This document shows, piece after piece, positions 1 to 9,344 of a DNA stretch of 64,000 nt. The stretch comes from Amoebophrya sp. A120 (lineage: Eukaryota; Sar; Dinophyceae; Syndiniales; Amoebophryaceae), in assembly GCA_905178155.1 (NCBI GenBank), contig CAJINV010000003.1:1900395-1964394 (forward strand), written 5' to 3'. Within the stretch, counting starts at the first letter, position 1. Each line of letters opens with the position of its first letter. The notes under the pieces were generated by a model. It had not been told where the DNA came from, did not search any database, and was given only the letters and a program-made list of their open reading frames with translations. A program made the translations under genes and the position numbers.

Positions 1-5
1 GGGCC

Positions 6-605
6 CGTAGCGGATGCAAACCTAGCTGCTGTGAAGCGAGCATGCCATCGGTCTAAGGTACCAGAAATAGTAGAAAAAAACCATCCGGGGAAGAGACCCG
101 TACTTGAAGTACGGGTCTCTCCGGAAATACCCAAAGTCGGCACATCCTTTGGCGCCATACGCCCCTGTTAGCGCCCCAAAAGCCAGCCAGTCCAACAATG
201 TCGACCCCTCCCCGAGCTCCGCCCGTGGTGCAGAGGCTAGAGAAACGCCACCAGCTTTGCGAAGAGCTAACTGCGGGTCCGTAGCGGAAGCAAACCTACC
301 TGCTGTGAAGCGAGAATGCAATGACTTAACCTTGAGGTTCAGAACGTACCGAGAAAATGTTCTCGGGCAGTTTTTCAATTCAGCGCCTTTTTGACCTCAT
401 ACCCACGCTTTAGTGCCCTGAAAGCCTACCACCTTGCAATGTCGACCCCCCAGAGCTCCGAGGCTGACAGCAGTCCTTCAGCTCTCAACGCAATGATGGG
501 AGCTTTCTGAAGCGCTAGCTGACGGCACAGGGAAGGGGATAAAAAGTCAAACATTAAAAACAGGGTCACCTCCGGGCGAGACCCGGACTTGAAGCATGGT
601 CTCTC
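6..605. repeat. Diverged direct repeats at the left edge
   Basis: A 40-nt segment at 6-45 recurs at 280-319 with only a few substitutions. The stretch around 150-235 recurs in diverged form around 390-470, sharing a CAATGTCGACC core followed by a GAGCTCCG motif. The palindrome at 92-120 has a decayed relative at 578-605. Together these look like degraded copies of one repeat unit of roughly 250-480 nt. No convincing protein is encoded here: the two longest open frames are on opposite strands of the same DNA. Confidence 0.6.
92..120. other. Perfect 14-bp palindrome (hairpin)
   Basis: Two 14-nt arms (AGAGACCCGTACTT and its exact complement) flank a single central G. A decayed relative lies at 578-605 inside the same repeat family. 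The function is unknown. Confidence 0.7.
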
Positions 606-968
606 TTGGGACGTCCAGGATGCGCATTGCCCGGCACTAATTTTTCAAGGCCATGATCTCTCCAACAACCCTACTCTGTCTCTTATGGGTGAAAACATAA
701 ATGGCGCGAAGTATTGAGCAACTCTATTCATCTATCGTTCGAATCTAGGCGGGTGCCACGCGAGCTGATCTGCGCCTTTGTCCACAAACATGATAGGTCC
801 GCGAGTGTAAGTATTGATTTTCTTAAGTTTCACATGCGTGCAAAGTGATCTTCTTTAGGTGCTTCTAATCTGGTGTAACAAACTGCACAAGTCACGTTTC
901 GTATATTAGAAGTTTTTAGGTCACCGTTTTGTCGGAGGCACGTGAGCCATCAAGTTTCTTTTCATTTT
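606..968. other. Intergenic, nothing recognised
   Basis: AT-rich sequence without a long open frame. A GTTCGAATC string near 738 resembles a tRNA B box, but no matching A box or acceptor stem could be found. Confidence 0.5.
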
Positions 969-2189
969 TTACGAGTGGACTGTTGACAAGTTGTGACACG
1001 ACACGACACAACTAAAAATCAGTACCTTTATTTTTCGTTCGGTGTGTAGTTTGCCACCGGTCATTGGAACGTTCTGCGAAGCAAGATTGTCGATCTTCGC
1101 TTCAAGTCCAACCTGACCTTTCTTCTCCACCTCCGGCTTCCTGACTGAATCTCCTCCAACGGTGCGCTCTGGGTCAGGGTCGGACGTGTCGGTTATGATG
1201 TTAAAGACGTCAGCTCCGGCTGCTCGGCCACTTCCTGTGGGGTTTTCACGGTGGGGCGGATGCTGATTTATCCCACTATTTTCCACGGACGGCTCCTCCT
1301 TATCATGCTCTTGGCCGCCCAAGTCTTGATCCACGTGATGATCATTCTGTTTTGCATTTATGAAAACTGCGATTTTTTCAATGTCGTTTTGAACACCAGG
1401 CGAAAGCAGGCACAAAGATGCGCATCCTTGTTGTACTTACACAAAAATGAGAAAGAAATAAAGACAATCAGAAATTTAAACATTTACATTGCAATTTTTT
1501 CTTCATATAAATTATAGTGGCGATCTGTACTAGTACTTTGGATATATCTATACCGCCATCCACTTCTTCCACTCCTCCAGTAAGACCTTTTTTTTTGCCC
1601 AGACAAGGACACTTTTTTCCCAGTCATCTCTGAGCAACTTGAGCAGCACCAGTTGGTCGTTTTTTTCCAAAGGTTCGATCACCTGCTTGGCAAACCTCGT
1701 CTGCTGCTCCAACTTGGAAGTTGGCTCGGAGTTTTTTTCATATACAATGAACTCATCGATGAGCGCTTGCATAAGTGGTGGAAGTAGTCTGGTTTCGGCT
1801 TCTGCTTGACCTTGTGCTTGTTCTCGCACCGGGGAGTTTAATTTCAACGCCGAAGATGAAGACGCAGTAGCGGCTCCAGCCGCTCCCGTGATGTCCGCCT
1901 CGACGTTTCCTTGGATTGCTGGCACACCAGCAGCCGGAGCAGCACCAGCAACCGCAGTGCCCGCCCCACTTTCGCTTGCCATTGCGGCAGCTTGCGGCAC
2001 CTGTGCGTCGCGGTGATCTGCAGGCTCATTGGTGGGGACCGGAAATATCTCGTCGGGTTGTTTCTCGACGGGCGCGACGAGGTCGTAGTGAAGCCCCGCC
2101 GAGTCCGAGTCGTCCAGCCGCTTACCTTTCAATATATCAAAGGAAATCGATGGCGCGGTTCGTTTGGTTGTCCTCAAAACGGTACACAC
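969..2189 (-). CDS. Unrecognised two-exon gene, 5' end unresolved
   Basis: The upstream exon (1554-2189) ends with codons for WKKWMA followed by a GTATAG donor. The downstream exon (969-1346) begins after an AACAG acceptor with NDHHVDQDLGG. Removing the 207-nt intron joins the two in frame. The N-terminal part is Ala/Pro/Gly-rich and probably disordered. The end of the first exon is a charged amphipathic helical region (LIDEFIVYEKN ... LLRDDWEKS ... WAKKKVLLEEWKKW) that could form a coiled coil. The second exon is polar and acidic. The open frame begins with GTG rather than ATG, and a GTAAG donor-like site lies near 2128, so an additional upstream exon is likely. No family was recognised. Confidence 0.45.
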
Positions 2190-2294
2190 ATGAAAGGCAC
2201 TCGAGAGTTCGCAAACGCACGACTGATTTTAACCGACATAACATCCACGCACTTGGCCCAGGCCGTCCTCAGGATCGTGCTGCATAATTCTGAA

Positions 2295-3021
2295 TTAAAA
2301 TAAAACATATGGCACGATAGCCAGCATAGCTGTACCGGTGTACGCCAAGTTCACACATTCCCGGATGGGTTCCCCGGGATATCTCGGCAAATAGTTTGTG
2401 TGGATAGTGGGAAGGGGGTGAAAGTTGGAAAACAGCCGGATCTCCACAATATTAAACCTGTACATCAATGAATCAGTCAGACGTTGTAAAACTGAAACTT
2501 CGAAGTGGCAGTGGCACTGACGAAAGGATATATATCTTTTATGTGCATGATCAGCTTCTTTTTCACAATTTTTACGTAGCGCATTTTCGAGTGGTCCGTA
2601 CTGCGCCACTCCTGTCGAACAGATAAAGACGGAACTGCGCCAGTCCCCCATGATGTCAATGCAAAATTAAAAGCTAAGTAATACCGGTACTGCGCAGCGA
2701 GCATCATGAAATGGTTCGCGTAATTTCCGTCTTGTGCCATATCATCGGTGATGCTCGCAAGAGTATCGAATTGCTTATCATTGGAAAAACGCGTCCCGGA
2801 GACCTGACGAAGAAAGACCGGAACCCGAGCGCGCACCTTTGTTTGAAGACTGGAGCGGTGCTCCAGAGCAGCTCTCGTGGCAACGGCTAGTGCAGTAAGA
2901 AGTGGGCTAATCGCTGGAAAATTGCTTACAGCGTACTCTTCAGGCATAGTAGCACTGTATCGAGCAACTGCTTCTAGTCGGCCTATTTCTGCAAATCTAT
3001 TAATTTGTATGGCCCTTTCCG
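2295..3021 (-). CDS. Unrecognised gene, two 3' exons, 5' end missing
   Basis: An exon from about 3021 down to 2602 encodes a well-structured-looking sequence (RFAEIGRLEAVARYSAT, then KQFDTLASITDDMAQDGN, then AAQYRYYLAFNFALTS). It is preceded by a TTGAG acceptor-like site. A GTACGG donor at 2601 and a GTTTCAG acceptor at 2492 define a 110-nt intron. The final exon 2295-2491 then gives ILQRLTDSLMYRFNIVEIRLF and ends AIVPYVLF-stop, with a hydrophobic tail. The join is in phase (1 nt + 2 nt). An ATG at 2947 is inside the exon, but the frame stays open and protein-like above it, so the true start is probably further upstream. No family recognised. Confidence 0.4.
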
Positions 3022-3301
3022 CTCAATGCATTTATTTTTCATTTTCTCTTCGGGTCATCCTCAGCTCTGGTGCGCGATAAGTGCGGCCTTCTTCAAGCGG
3101 TGTCCGGCCTTGAGTTTGGCACTCCTCTTGTGTCATCATCGTACGGAAACTTGTCCTGCAGCGTCGGCGACGAAATTGATGGATCGTTCCACATCCGCCT
3201 GAGCACGTCACAGAGCTGTTATGAAGAGTACTACTATTTCGCATTTCATTATCCTACGACAGCAGGAATAGCACTGGCGCAGGACAAGCACAAGGTCCAG
3301 C

Positions 3302-3890
3302 TCGAGTCATTGCAAGTTGCTATTGCTTTCTGATCCTACATGAACAAAGGCGCCAGAATTTGCAGGTGTTCACATCCAAACTCAAAAGTCCATGACCTAA
3401 GCTGTCAGAATGCTGGAAAATCGAGAAACTCAAACAACTATACCTCCTTCCGCAGCTTTGCCGCCCTGTCGAAGTCGTTTCGAAATCGATACCCATTCAG
3501 CACGACGTCGAGGCCGTAAAAGAAACAGTTACCGTCGCTTTTAATGCAGTTCAAAAGACGCATTCCAGCCAGGCTGCAATGCTCATTGCATTTGTCTCGT
3601 ATCTGCTGTTTTTCTGCCTTGGTGAGCTTCTCGTGCTATACACTGCAAAGAAAAGCATTGATGACAGATATCATCTTGCTCTGCAATAGAGTACAAGTAC
3701 TAGAGGAGCACACTAATTATGGCAGCGAAGAGGTCCTCCTCCTCAATTGTTTTGCACCTGGACCCGTCAATGGAGGACGCAAGCACCGCCCACACGATAA
3801 AGGCAAAAAACTTAAAGAGTAAATCCCTGTACCTTACTTAACACTCCCGTAAGCACAACTCGCTTGGATACTAGTTTGCGGCATGACCAC
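3302..3890. other. Intergenic, nothing recognised
   Basis: There is no open frame longer than about 90 codons with convincing composition on either strand. Upstream exons of the neighbouring gene could lie at 3030-3240 but were not resolved. Confidence 0.4.
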
Positions 3891-3894
3891 TGTA

Positions 3895-4128
3895 TCAATT
3901 TTCTTTAGCTTTTCTTGCAGCTGATATAGCTCGCAGGCTGGCTCTGAGCTGAATCTGAAATTGCAGCTCCTCCCCCTCGTACTGCAACATCGATGGTTTT
4001 TGGAACATCGACGCGAAGCCGCTGGGGACATTCCCCTGCCAAAGTTGGTTTACGAGCCGAGCTTGTGCTGCCGACATGCGCATGCCCGAGCTTGAGCTGC
4101 TGGACGAGCCAGCTGGTTTCTGCGGCAT
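3895..4128 (-). CDS. Small Ser-rich hypothetical protein
   Basis: The ATG at 4128 starts a 77-residue frame: MPQKPAG, a run of seven serines, then a helical segment (AAQARLVNQLWQGNVPSGFA) and a C-terminal RASLRAISAARKAKEN. In an alternative frame the same 3' region also reads protein-like (ELYQLQEKLKKIDTVVMPQ), so an intron near 3905-3960 may switch frames and extend the protein to about 3834. A tandem repeat lies just upstream. No family recognised. Confidence 0.3.
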   Translation of the reverse strand: MPQKPAGSSSSSSSGMRMSAAQARLVNQLWQGNVPSGFASMFQKPSMLQYEGEELQFQIQLRASLRAISAARKAKEN

Positions 4129-4172
4129 GATCCTTGTAGAGGAATATCGAGTTGTTTGTCCTAGCTTGCAAT

Positions 4173-4247
4173 GATAGAGCTGTATGCCCGGCTGTGACGG
4201 TGGCAGAAGGAAGATAGAGTTGTACGCCCGGTCGTGACGGTGGCAAT
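4173..4247. repeat. Two-copy 40-bp tandem repeat
   Basis: The unit GATAGAGCTGTATGCCCGGC followed by TGTGACGGTGGCA occurs at 4173-4208 and, with a few substitutions, at 4213-4247. Confidence 0.7.
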
Positions 4248-4260
4248 CAGAAGTACGCAC

Positions 4261-5486
4261 GATGTCGAAGGATCACAAAATCCAAATCCACAAAGAAGAC
4301 CTGCCCCACATTTTTCGTCAGGTTCCAGTTGGACAGTTGAGATTTGCGCAGCGAATGTTGCAGAAAAGTATCTTCTTGTTCTTTGGAATTGGACAATTAG
4401 AATACTACACGTGGCACGGAGGCGACCCGCTAAAACGATAAAGAGATCACATACCTGAACGAGCTGTGGTCAAGAGGTTTATTAACACCACTCACTGTGG
4501 TCAAAAGCATGTGTGCAAGAGCTGTGGTCAAGAGTAAAACTCTAACTCTAACCGAATTTTGAAAGCGATACATGAAAAAAGCAACTGCAACCGATAGATT
4601 AAGCACCGAGGTAAACGAGAAAGAACGGAAAAAGAGAAAGGCAAACAGGTCTAGGTAAGGCTATGGCTAACACTACACATCACGCATCAAACAAAAACTA
4701 CTCGACAAAAAGGGGGCCGGAATGTTTACCGACTTCATCACACCACAACTCCCGATTTGATATACCAGCACCAGGATTGAAGAAACGTAAAAAAGTGTGA
4801 AGATAATTTGCACCGCACACTACAACACTGATGATGAGTTTCCGGAATTGAGTTTTCCATTTTCTCGCCCTCTCTCAGCATGTGCAAAGAAAAAAAATAT
4901 CATAGACGGATTTGGCCTTTCGCTCGACACAATCTGTCCCTCTCAATGACTACAATATCAATAATATGACGTCATCAAAGAAAGCAATACTATATCGAAG
5001 AGCAGGGCCAGCATATTTGATGCTACTGCTGTCTATGCTTTGCCTTTCAGTTTTTTTAGCATAGCCCACTAGCAGCGGAAATAGTGAATAAATAGAACAC
5101 TTTATCCGCATTGCCCGTGACACAATCGATGGAATTCTTCAATGTCTTCCATCGCCTGGCTTCAAGAGCGCAGATATTACAGAAAGCCAGCCTATGTCAT
5201 TTTGTATCCGAGTTCTTCCTGACTATCTACTTGATCTTGACGCTGTTCGATTTGAAGTGCAACGCACTGTACTGTAAAGATACAGTAGTCCCTTTGGTCC
5301 AACGAAGTACAAAACCATGCACCGCATTCACAACTTGTAACAAGTCCACAACTTCGCTACTTACTAGTACTCATGAGAGCCTGCATAGACATCGACACAG
5401 CCTCATCTTCACTTGCGTTGTTGACGCGGACAGACTAGGCTCTAGTACTTCTTATTGGTTCACAACGACAACATTCTGCTTTCCCA
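4261..5486. other. AT-rich intergenic region
   Basis: It holds a short direct repeat, GAGCTGTGGTCAAGAG, at 4461-4476 and 4519-4534. A 137-codon plus-strand frame at 5111-5524 was rejected. Otherwise nothing recognised. Confidence 0.5.
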
Positions 5487-6818
5487 CTATTTCTTTGCAC
5501 ACATCTTGGTCGTGCTGGATTTAGGACTTTTCTTGGAGCTGGAAGCACCAGATGCTGCGAAGAGTGAAGCCACTTCCGACAGCACCCTTTTTTCAAACTC
5601 TTCTTTTTTGACGAGAAACCCGACTGCTGCTTTCACCTGCCGATAGTTTGTTTGATCGAACTGCGTAGCGTAAACGTTCAAGAATGTCGTATCGCGCCCG
5701 TACTCGACCCCCTGTTCAGGCCGCGCGGAGCCCAGAAATTTCATCACGATTGCAGCCAGGTGGGCCTCTTGAAGTCGCAGAATCTTTACAATGTCAACGG
5801 TTTCTTGCTTGCGGGAAATTGCAGTTGCCGAAGCTGCTTCGTTCGCGGTAAAGTCCTCCCCGCTCTCGCTACTTTCAAAATTGTCCACCTTGTACAACTC
5901 CGAGTGAAACTCTTCGCAATAAAAAGGAGGGGTGAAAAGGACATCGCGGAGAGCGGGCGGATTCGCAAGGAATTCGGGAGTGATGTGACGGGCGTTACCG
6001 AAGTCAAGCACTTTCAACGTCCGGCCGTCGCTGAAGGTTCTGCCTCCTACATCGTCAGTTATGGCGCAGTTGTCCAGCTTGTGGTCCAGATGCCAGATAT
6101 GCTGCTCCCAGAGGTAAAAACAGGCACTCTGGAACTGCGCGCCGAAGACCACCAACTCGTCTGCAGGGATCTCATGCAGCAACCCCAACAAACTTCGGCC
6201 ACCATATTCCGCAAAGAAGTACCACTCGCTCGGGTCTGCTTCCTCGTCCAGAAAAGATTCACGGATCCTCACGATATTTTCATGCTGGATCATATTCATT
6301 ATTTCTACTTCCTGCACAAAAAGTTCTTGAATTCTTTCAAGTTTCTGCGCGCGCGCGGACGGGGTAAGCCCAGCCTTTTTGTTCATCTTCGTGTCTGTCG
6401 CCACTTCTTGGTCGACACGGTCGTCGGCAGGTTCCCCTGGCGTGTGGTTTTGTGAACGGTGGTGCGGGAACAGTTGCTCCAAGCTTTGGAGTTTCTTCTT
6501 GACTTTTCGCGCCTCCCCGAAGTGGTCTGCGATCGAAACGTGCAAGTACTTCCTACTAACTGGGGTTTCGATTCCGCGCTTCGAAATTCTTGCGTACTTA
6601 CCCCGGTTGGCCATGATTTTCCTCAGAGCGCTTGCACGTTCTGCCACAGTCGGCAGAAACCTGCGGTCTCCTGGAACGTCATTTGTGTACGTCTCGTCCC
6701 TGGGCTTTTCTTGCAGTCTGGCCTTGGCGAAAACTCTACCGCAAATAAAGCACAAACGCAGGTGGTCCCTGGAGGGTTCACCAATCGCAATTTCGTAGAA
6801 TTGACACCGTTTCTGCAT
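5487..6818 (-). CDS. Divergent protein kinase with N-terminal cysteine cluster
   Basis: The C-lobe of a protein kinase is clear. An alpha-C-like segment (QEVEIMNMIQHENIVRI) is followed by the catalytic loop HLDHKLDN near residue 243, which keeps the Asp, Lys and Asn but has Leu for the usual HRD Arg, and then by DFGNA near residue 272. The N-lobe is hard to place: a weak GRVFAKARL could be strand 2, and ALRKI may hold the ATP-binding lysine region. A likely intron at 6527-6601 (75 nt, donor GTAAGT, acceptor CGCAG) lies in frame, so an unspliced reading hides it; the spliced product would have 418 residues. The frame stays open above the ATG to about 6905 and adds two CxxC-like pairs (CTAC and CFIC), suggesting a zinc-binding N-terminus or an upstream exon. 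The C-terminal tail is Lys/Ser-rich. Substrate unknown. Confidence 0.75.
   Translation of the reverse strand: MQKRCQFYEIAIGEPSRDHLRLCFICGRVFAKARLQEKPRDETYTNDVPGDRRFLPTVAERASALRKIMANRGKYARISKRGIETPVSRKYLHVSIADHFGEARKVKKKLQSLEQLFPHHRSQNHTPGEPADDRVDQEVATDTKMNKKAGLTPSARAQKLERIQELFVQEVEIMNMIQHENIVRIRESFLDEEADPSEWYFFAEYGGRSLLGLLHEIPADELVVFGAQFQSACFYLWEQHIWHLDHKLDNCAITDDVGGRTFSDGRTLKVLDFGNARHITPEFLANPPALRDVLFTPPFYCEEFHSELYKVDNFESSESGEDFTANEAASATAISRKQETVDIVKILRLQEAHLAAIVMKFLGSARPEQGVEYGRDTTFLNVYATQFDQTNYRQVKAAVGFLVKKEEFEKRVLSEVASLFAASGASSSKKSPKSSTTKMCAKK
6527..6601 (-). other. Probable in-frame GT-AG intron in the kinase gene
   Basis: On the minus strand the sequence begins GTAAGTACGC and ends TTCGATCGCAG. 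It is 75 nt long, and its removal joins MANR to DHFGEARK in frame. Because it contains no stop codon, retention would add 25 residues that match nothing in the kinase fold. Confidence 0.6.
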
Positions 6819-6905
6819 TGGCGTCGTAAAGGAACAAGCGGTGCACTGCCCGACCGGATGACTATCAGGGAGAACGTGCAGACAAGTAAGGGGACAGGCT
6901 GTTGT

Positions 6906-7148
6906 TGATTATTGAAAGAAATGGAAATTGATCAACTGAAGTCGTGCGTATTAACTTTTTTATTTTTTCAAATATTTTATATATTTGCGTACTCTTCTGC
7001 ACTTGCTTACGTCGGCCGAGAACATGAACGGACTCGACCCCAGTAGTGCGAAATCAAGGCCGAAAGCAATAGAATAGTGTTCATCAACATCAAGCAAGCA
7101 TGAAGCAGTAGTATGCTCAATTACATTTACATCAATTTCATATCAATA
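6906..7148. other. Short AT-rich spacer
   Basis: AT-rich sequence between the 3' end of the charged-protein gene and the 5' side of the kinase gene. No features seen beyond T-rich tracts. Confidence 0.5.
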
Positions 7149-9284
7149 TTATAAATAAAGCATAATATTTATACACTCTAGCACGTCACCGCGGAAAGCG
7201 TAATCAGGGTAGAGTCCTGGCTCCAGAATTCGTTTGCTGGAATGGCGAGGGGTAGCGTTCCGCGCAAAAGATTCCTTTGCGCCAGCAGATGCAGGCTGCG
7301 CTCCGATTTTTCCGTAGTTACTCCTACTGCTACTCCTTAAATCGTCTTCGATCAGCGACTTTAAAAACATGGATCCCTCGTCGTTGGCGGGAGTTGTAGT
7401 GTCTATCCACCGGCAGCGCCTTTGCATGTCGAAAGCTAGGTCCGCAACCAACCACTCACGAGCTCGGGCAACATTTGGCAACTCGACGTCTTCATCTTCT
7501 TCCTTTTCATGCTCGACACTTTTGGACGGTTTGTCATCATCTTGAGCCTTTCGTATTCTCGCGACAACTCGCAGTAAAGGAGTAATGTACATCAGGGCGC
7601 GAAAGATTCTGTCAGCGTCAACATCGACGGGCTTCCCTGCCGAGTTTTGTGTTATCTTCTTACGCGGTCTGGGCTTCGTTCTTTTACTTCCATCACCAGT
7701 GTCTCGTGGAGTTCTCGTACTGCCTTCATCTCGTGGAGTTGTCTTTGCACTTCCTTCGCCAGCTACATTTTGCAGGCTTTGGGACTTTTCTCCTAATAGG
7801 CCTCGGCTGGCGTTCTTGTCGTGATTTCCTACTCCTTTCTCCTGTCCAGAGACATCATCTTCTTCTAGCAGACTTTCCTTGTTCTTATTGGGAAGTTTCA
7901 GCAATGGCACAGCAGAAAGTGCCTTGGCCTTGGCTTTGGCTGGTGCTTTTTCCTTTGACGACTTCTTGATACTAGAAGTGTCCTTTAGCGCGGATTTCGT
8001 CGTCGTCGCACTTTTCGACCCAGCGAAAAGGTCTTCGTCGTCATCTTCCAGAGAAGGAGATTCATCAGAGCCTGGCTCCTGCTCAACCTCTTTCTCTTTC
8101 TTTACTGCCTTCATTGGCATAGACTTCTGCTCGTTATTCTTGCTGGAGCGGGAACTAAATCGTCCATTTGCATCACGAAAAGCTGAAGCTGATACTCCAG
8201 TCTTTTTCGCTACGCCACGAGACGTGGCCGGTTTCTCTTCGCTTTGCTCCCGAGACGACAACTTCAACTTCTTCGTCGCCGGGTCTCGACCATCATGTCC
8301 GTTACCTTCGTCATCTTCGTCGTCGAGGAGCTTCACCTGGGTCGCAGTTTCATCTCCTTCGAGATCCGGGGCACCGCTAAAAAAGGTTACGACATCTTTC
8401 TTGTCTTTGAACTGCACACGTTTTTTCGACTCGGAGCGCTTGTCGTCTTGATCCTGTGATCTTTTTACAGCACCCAGCGTAGGTTTCTTCGCGTTCGCAG
8501 AAGAGACGAGGAGCGGTGCTTTAACATCATCTATCGCGTTACTCCTGTTCGTAGCAGATGTCAGATTCTTATCTCCCTTGGGCAGCGAAGACGTCGGCCC
8601 AAGTGAGGCGTTGCCGGCTACTAGGCCTAGTAGCTTATCCTTTTTCCTTTGCTGGTCTTTCATTTCACGGTCGTTCTCAGCATCGCCACTCTTTCTTGCA
8701 CTTTTATCATGTTGTTCTTCTTCTTCATCTTCATTTTCGAAAGTCTCTTCACTGCTTTTGCCCAAGCCCGACTTCGCCAATACGCTTACGACATTCATCT
8801 CTTCGTGTTTTGGCCCTGTCTTGCCTTTCATTTTGCTTTTTCTCCTCTTTGAACCGCTTGCCGCTGTTTGGCTCGATGCGGGTTTTTCATCTTCATCTCG
8901 TTCGTCGTCATCCGACGCTATTGTGATGTTTCGCTCTTCATCGCTACTATCGTTGTCGGCATCGTGCCGAGCTGATGCCGCGACCGTCGTGTAGGGTTCG
9001 TAGTTGTCTATGGTGTCCTTGTAGGCATCCCGAAGACAAAGAATTTTGCCTAATGACTCGTTTGCGGAAAACAGCAGGCGGCGACGACGTGCTGCAGTTT
9101 CGTCTCTACTAGTTAAAATTGTGGAGGTCGATGCAAAAGCATCATATTCGACGCAAAGCCTGTAGGTGCCTTCCACCCCGCGCTCGACGTATTCCACTGA
9201 CACATTAGACAGTGCAAAACCGCGCTCAATCTGTGCCAGTGGCAGGGCTTTTGCAGAAGAACCCGGCTGGAGCAACATGTTCAT
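7149..9284 (-). CDS. Highly charged, largely disordered hypothetical protein
   Basis: From the ATG at 9284 the frame gives 711 residues; it stays open to 9344, but only through a GTG. The N-terminal ~100 residues look folded (ALPLAQIERGFALSNVSVEY ... YRLCVEYDAFA). A long Lys/Glu/Ser-rich region follows, with acidic clusters (SDDDERDEDE, ENEDEEEEQ) alternating with basic patches resembling nuclear localisation signals (GSKRRKSKMKGK, KRTKPRPRKK). The C-terminal ~150 residues look folded again (RIFRALMYITPLLRVVARIRK, then REWLVADLAFDMQRRCRW). The composition suggests a nuclear protein, but this is inference and no domain was recognised. A TTTTGCAG acceptor-like site just inside the upstream extension suggests an unseen first exon. 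Confidence 0.7.
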   Translation of the reverse strand: MNMLLQPGSSAKALPLAQIERGFALSNVSVEYVERGVEGTYRLCVEYDAFASTSTILTSRDETAARRRRLLFSANESLGKILCLRDAYKDTIDNYEPYTTVAASARHDADNDSSDEERNITIASDDDERDEDEKPASSQTAASGSKRRKSKMKGKTGPKHEEMNVVSVLAKSGLGKSSEETFENEDEEEEQHDKSARKSGDAENDREMKDQQRKKDKLLGLVAGNASLGPTSSLPKGDKNLTSATNRSNAIDDVKAPLLVSSANAKKPTLGAVKRSQDQDDKRSESKKRVQFKDKKDVVTFFSGAPDLEGDETATQVKLLDDEDDEGNGHDGRDPATKKLKLSSREQSEEKPATSRGVAKKTGVSASAFRDANGRFSSRSSKNNEQKSMPMKAVKKEKEVEQEPGSDESPSLEDDDEDLFAGSKSATTTKSALKDTSSIKKSSKEKAPAKAKAKALSAVPLLKLPNKNKESLLEEDDVSGQEKGVGNHDKNASRGLLGEKSQSLQNVAGEGSAKTTPRDEGSTRTPRDTGDGSKRTKPRPRKKITQNSAGKPVDVDADRIFRALMYITPLLRVVARIRKAQDDDKPSKSVEHEKEEDEDVELPNVARAREWLVADLAFDMQRRCRWIDTTTPANDEGSMFLKSLIEDDLRSSSRSNYGKIGAQPASAGAKESFARNATPRHSSKRILEPGLYPDYAFRGDVLECINIMLYL

Positions 9285-9344
9285 CTTCGTCTTGCCACTT
9301 GCGCTGTCACGCGAACACAGATCGCACGTCTGCAAAAGCAACAC

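Noticed and set aside
721-780. tRNA-like B box (GTTCGAATC)
   Set aside because: No A box at the right distance and no acceptor or anticodon stem could be paired.
5111-5524. 137-codon plus-strand frame
   Set aside because: Ser/Thr/Phe-rich translation from AT-rich DNA without family similarity; it overlaps the 3' end of the kinase gene.
5652-6455. 267-codon plus-strand open frame
   Set aside because: It is a shadow of the kinase gene, whose catalytic motifs are on the minus strand.
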